A stretch of 64,000 bases of DNA from Crossaster papposus (taxonomy: Eukaryota; Echinodermata; Asteroidea; Velatida; Solasteridae), in the NCBI GenBank assembly GCA_037893245.1, contig JBAIAA010000650.1:62001-126000 (forward strand). The letters are read 5' to 3'. The notes beneath the pieces are model-generated. The model did no database searches. It was not told the origin of the DNA and saw only the letters and a list, made by a program, of their open reading frames with translations. Positions 55,101 through 61,100 of this stretch are shown here, in pieces; position 1 is the stretch's first letter; the number at the start of each line of letters is the position of its first letter. Both the position numbers and the translations under genes were made by a program.

Positions 55101-58100
55101 TTGCATTAAACGACCTGTGTAGATTTTGTTGCAATTATATTGCATATGCACAGTTGAAGTCCCGAATGGGCACTACACAAAACAAATAACTACTGGCAGG
55201 CAGATCCTGGAAGGTAGAATATTCGCTGAGAACATGGTTTTACTATTTTTCCTCCAAGATATCCCTGGTTGTGGCATCGGTTTCTACAATGGTGAGGGGA
55301 TCCAACACTGCGACATGTCCGAGGCCGCCATCGCGTCAGTCAACTACCCACGACACTACCATCCAGGTACCTCCTCGGCCTGGCACATCACCACGCAGAC
55401 TGGCACTTTCATCGAGCTGGAGTTCGTCACCTTCGACGTGCCGGATCCTTATGGCATCTCCTCGTTCGTGCAGATCAACGACGGGGCGCCAGACGACAGG
55501 GGAGGCATGCTGCTGGCCAAGCTGACCAATAGGCTCCCGCCACGTGGGCCAATCAGATCCAGTTTCAACGAGATGACGGTGCGCTTCCGCGGTGACGGCT
55601 CTGTGCCCGGAAATGGGTTTTATGCCGAGTACAGAGCTGCAGTATTCACACCAAAAGTGGATTTAACTGAGGATAGTACAAACAGTGAACACACAGGTAT
55701 TTTTGATGACTTTTACTTAGACAGTTTACGATACAATTCTTTGGAGCCGCGTAGCTTAACCAACGATAAGCACTGAATTTGCCAAACAAAACAGGCAAAA
55801 CCCACAAGTTATCACACAATGTACATTACTCCTCCTTCAAATGCTTTTCACACAAAAAAAATGCACTTGGCAGTTTCATGAAATTCATCGCCCACAAAAC
55901 TGCAACAGTCATCATCACTCCCTTTCACAAAACTGCACTATTTGCATAAACTCTGACCCTTGTTTACTTGAACTCAGATACAGTCTGCCAATCAGATTGG
56001 AGGTACTATAACGGCCAGTGTTACGCGTTCCGAGAGGCCAATATTTCAATCCGATGGACGGACGCTCAGCGTCTGTGCGCCAACGGGGGCGCTAACCTAA
56101 TCAGCATCAACGACTTCGCGGAAATGAACTTCATCCACCGCTTGATGACATCTGATTGGTTGACCAATAATTCCAAAACGTACATAGGTGAGAGCGGATT
56201 GTAAACTGTTGCCGAGTTAGGTTAGATTAACCATTCACGTCACCCAATACTACAAATTACTACTTGACTAAACTACAATACTCTTACTACACTGACTTCT
56301 GATAATCGAGTAGTATTTTGTAGTACATGTACTGTGTACTGTACCTCAAAATTGTCGTGTTAGGGTTAACATTGGAATAATTTGTATATTGGGGGATGGA
56401 TTATACGGTCAGATTTTATTTTAAGAATGTTAGGAGTCAGGAAACAAATATTGTTCTCTCATCCCTGCACGGTATGTGTTATTTAAATAGTGAATATTTG
56501 AAAATGTATCGATGTTTTCTTTCCTGACCATCGATTAAAATGTATTCCAGGTTTAAGATATCACCATCAGCTTCAGCAACATCGGTGGCAAGACGAGAGC
56601 CCAATGAGCTATGCGGATTGGTTTGTACCAAGAAGAATCGAAGACGGTCTTCTGTAAGTTCGAATTCAGTAATCGAACATCATGTCTTACGTGTAATTGT
56701 TTAATATCAGATATCGTTGGATATCGGGTATCGAATGTATTTTGTTCCGACCGTACAATCTTAATTGTAAAGTATCGTGTTCGAATGAGATTAGGATTGG
56801 TACCATTTCGGGCGATTCACAATGCAGTGCGCCACCAAGCGTTTGACTCAAAAGAGCCACTTTTAAACTTTACGGTCGACTACTTCCGTACATCATACTG
56901 TAGTGAAATATCTATTCTTCATTGTTCACGCGAGGTACAACACAAACATAAATGTATCCGGAAGCGTCGTTGATTAAAACATTGTTATTTGCAGAAAAAA
57001 AATTGGAACTTTAATCGTGCGCGTCCAAAAAGACGTAAAAACTGATGAGGTCATGCAAAATGAATACCGTTTTTCAAACTGATGCCGACTTTTTCCCATG
57101 ATGCACTGCGGGTATAGCAGGATTTGCGCCTCCAACGGCAGCTTCTATGTATTGTGAATCGCTCGAATTTAATGTTATCAAATTTCCGTTTGTTTTAATG
57201 TCAGGTCGACATCACTCGTGATGAATGGAGCTCCTCAGCCAGATGGTGGCGCCCTTGAACGGTGCTCCCAGATAATTCTACGTAATCTCCACTCCACAAG
57301 CCACTGGCATGACGTGCCGTGCGCGTCTAAAAACTCCAACCAGTATATATGCGAGAAATCCAAACTCCAAGGTAGACGCAGTTATGATGCTATGTTCGTT
57401 ATCTTTTTGTCATTATTTGTGTAATTTAGTGTAATTTTAACTCGAAAAAAACTCGCAATGGGTTGTTGTGTTTTATATCTTTTTAAACCGATACTGTATT
57501 TTCATCACGTTCTTTGGGATTGAATTTTCTTTTATTGGCAGATTCCATTTCAATTTTCCCGACAGATTCGTGTGCATAACAGTGACTGTGTTAATGCCGA
57601 TGTACAAATTATCAAATCTTGACGTTTAGTTTGAATAACAACTGGCTTATTTTGTGTTCGTTTGTTTAAGGGCATTTACCGCTAACATCTCCTGAAGGTC
57701 TAGTAAAGTTGTCAAGTGCAGGTACGTTGTGCACGTAAACATTTGCTTCGTTGTGCCAATTATAATTTTAAAGTGAACAAAGAAATCGGGGAGGCGGGAC
57801 TCGAACCTGCGACCACCGGACCGGCGCTCCACCAGCTGAGCAATCTTGCCCTATGTCAGTATCTTTGTTCGAGGGCGCTAATCGGAAGTCATAAACACCA
57901 GAATACCGTGTGGCCAGGGATCACGCCCAAATTTTGGTTAAACTAGTGAAGGCAGTAAAAACAGGTTTACCACAGTTTGCTTTTCATTCTACCAGCAGTT
58001 TGCGATGATAAGTGGACGCTGGTACACAACCACTATTGCGTCAAACTACTACTAAACAGGAGTACCGCCTTCCTGAACCGGTGCCCGGCCAACTCAAGAC

Positions 58101-61100
58101 TGGCGACATCTATACACCCGAATATCACCGAGAAGCTGCCTTACTTGATCGAGTACGTCTGGGGACTAGATCCCAGCACCGATATGAGGTTTCTGATTGG
58201 TCCACGCGGAGAGGGCGCAGACCAGGCGTATGACGTCATGACATACTTCGACGGTCATTGGAGGAAAGAGCACGAGCGGGTTGCTAGAGGAGTCGACGGG
58301 GCTATTTGCGCCACGGAGGCAACAGGTGGTGAAATCAAGTGAAAATATCACAATTTGTATTCTTAAAAAAGAAAATGGGAAACAGTTTCTTTTTAGATTG
58401 TTGAATAGTTCAGAACACGGGAGTTAATACAATCAGATCAACTTTTATTCGGCGTCAATTATTGTTATATTTCATAATACAAATTCAACAAATCACCTCA
58501 AATATTCATGCTTGAAATTGTACGAATAAGAGTGGGCATGTTTTTGCTGTTATCTTTTCAGTGGAAGTTCCCGGGTGTCCTACTAATATGTTCACATGTG
58601 GATCTGGGGAGTGCATTCACCGCGTGTTTATCTGTGATCACCGCAGAGACTGCATGGACAACAGTGACGAGAATTCGTGCAGCAATGGTGCGTTTTAACT
58701 CGAAATGCAGCGAATGTGTTTGCTGCCACCAAGAGGCTCGAACCCCCTTGAGTTATCATTGTTTACTGTTCTCATTCCTTAGGTGTAGCAATTGCTGACA
58801 GTGTATGCACTGATACCAGCTTTCACTGTGGGTCCGGTGAATGCATCTCTCTGTCGTTCTACTGCGATTTCTATCCGCACTGCCAGGATGCGTCTGACGA
58901 AACTAACTGCAGTAAGTGCGTAACAAATATTATGCTTAAATGTGTGTCAATAATGGTGAAAATGTATATTTATGACATATAGCATCAGAAGAAAACTAGG
59001 TTACGAAAACTCGAACACATATTATAATTGTTAACAATTTGTTCAAACGTCATTTCCTATTACGCCCGGAGCTCTATTGGAATAGGCTTAAATGACAAAG
59101 ACTTGTGTAAAGGTAAAAATTTCGTGTATGCTACAAGTTATTGTTGACAGGTTGTATGAAATATACACACTAACGGACTAATGTACTTTCCAAAATTTAT
59201 TTTGCAGGTATTGTGACATGTACCGACTTAGAATTCCGCTGTGATAGCAGACAGTGTATTAACAAAGAGCTATATTGTAACTTAGTGGAAGACTGCGTTG
59301 ATGGATCAGACGAGCAGAATTGTGGTAAATAAATATTTGGTTCAAGTTTGCTGTGGTTTTTTTTATTTGCAAATAAACGGTTTGCTGAAAGGATTTAGAA
59401 AATGTTAGACAAATTGCGTTGTTAAACGTACCTATCACAACTGAAAGCAGTAACTCGAATTCGTTCCAAATTAAAACATCCCTGCCGTGTCCCCTGATCC
59501 CGACTTCAAATCACTGAGAGCCATAAACCGCTCAGCCAGTTGCCTCTTCAGCTTGTAGATCCTCTCATCTCTAGGCGTGTAGAAGACAGGTGGGCTCTTG
59601 TTGATGCCGCAACTTTTCACCCAAGACCACGACGGCGTGGTGTCTGCAGACTCGCTGACCGGCCGGGTGGATTTCGTCTCTGGTGTGCCGCGGTACAGCC
59701 ACGGGCAAGCAGGCAGGTCGGCGCTGGTAGTACTGCTGCTGTCATCGTCGCTCGCGTCATCGTCGTAATGCGTTGACGAGCCGGAGCGAGGCTGCGGCAG
59801 GAAGTCGCCGCTCGATGAAGCGCTGAGACGGCGTCGCTTGTAGGCTGTCTCGTCAGACCGCGGAGTGGACGGGGTTGTATCAGTTTCAGAGTCGCATCCG
59901 TCATCGCAACGATCCTGGTATTTGTCCCCACCGATCGGGGATAAAGTAGGTAGCGGTGGCATCCATTGCAGGTTTGTCTCGTTGCTTTTATCTCCGCTGG
60001 AACGTTTCTCGTACGGTGACTGAACATTGGCGTTATCCGACGCCTCATCTACGCAAGCTGAATCAGCACCACTTCGTTGCCTCTCTGAGGTCGTTGTCGG
60101 CGTTAATGTTGTCGAACTCCTGTGTTGGTTGTTCTCTTCCGAAGCATCACAGTCGCTTCCGTTTTCAGAACAGTGTGCAACGGGGATGTCTCCTGAGGGA
60201 GCAGCCTTAAACGGGATATATGGCCGGCATCTCGAACACAAGTCCCTAACCGAGTCTTGTGAACTTCGTTTCCTTTCCAAGCGCACTTTCGACCGTGTTG
60301 TGGTTTCGTCCCTGAACATTTGTAAACAGTCGCTCCCTCGTCCGTACTGCTTCCTTCCCATTTCACTTTCTGCTTGGTCATAAGGTAAACTGGTGTCGTC
60401 AGGCTCTGATTTGATGCTCCCCGTTGATGGAATGGTGTCCACGATTCTCCAGGAAGACTTGCCATCATGAGTGTTGTTGTCTTGACGGGCGAGACTTATC
60501 TTAATGTGCGGCTTTCCACCTCTCAAATTCTCGACTTCCTCATCCTCCAAGCCCTCACTGAGAGACTCCATTTTGATTCTCATGGCGTCGTAGTCTTCCT
60601 TTGTGATGGATTTAACGTCAGAGATGACCAAATCCAACTCTTCAGATCTCTCGGCTGTGGTAGACCTAATTCTCTCGCACTCACCCGTGGAGTCGGTTTG
60701 GGTGTAGCTGTCCCGTTCACCGTTTCTACTGTCTTGTTTCCGAGAGGTGACTGCGGGGTTAGCAACTGCGCCCCTAGAGCGCCCGGTCATACCCATGGCT
60801 TGTCGTAACACACTGTACGATATCATCTTCACCGACGTTTTGCCGTTTTTGACAAGTAGCAGTGGGACAACCGTGTTCGTTCGACGGGGCTGTTTTGCGT
60901 TAGCATTGAGCCCCACCATACCGGTCATTAAATTCCGTTTCATGTCTGACGTTGCTGTCGAGGAGAAGTTGTTTGGTAAAGAGAAGTGGAATAACGCCTT
61001 GCTAGATTCAAGAAAAGGGAAACGGTTTTTATGCTAGGGATTACTTCGCAAGACGTCTCTGTTTACAAACAGAATGTTGCTATGATAACTTTGCAACAAC

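Noticed and set aside
57770-57850. Possible functional tRNA gene on the minus strand
   Set aside because: A and B boxes are present but the acceptor stem does not pair, and the sequence continues as a repeat shared with 48484-48720, so it is a SINE.
59540-60808. Long open frames overlapping the nested gene in other frames and on the + strand (for example 60103-60468, 60467-60808)
   Set aside because: Shadows of the 490-codon frame, which is longer and has promoter-like and polyadenylation context.
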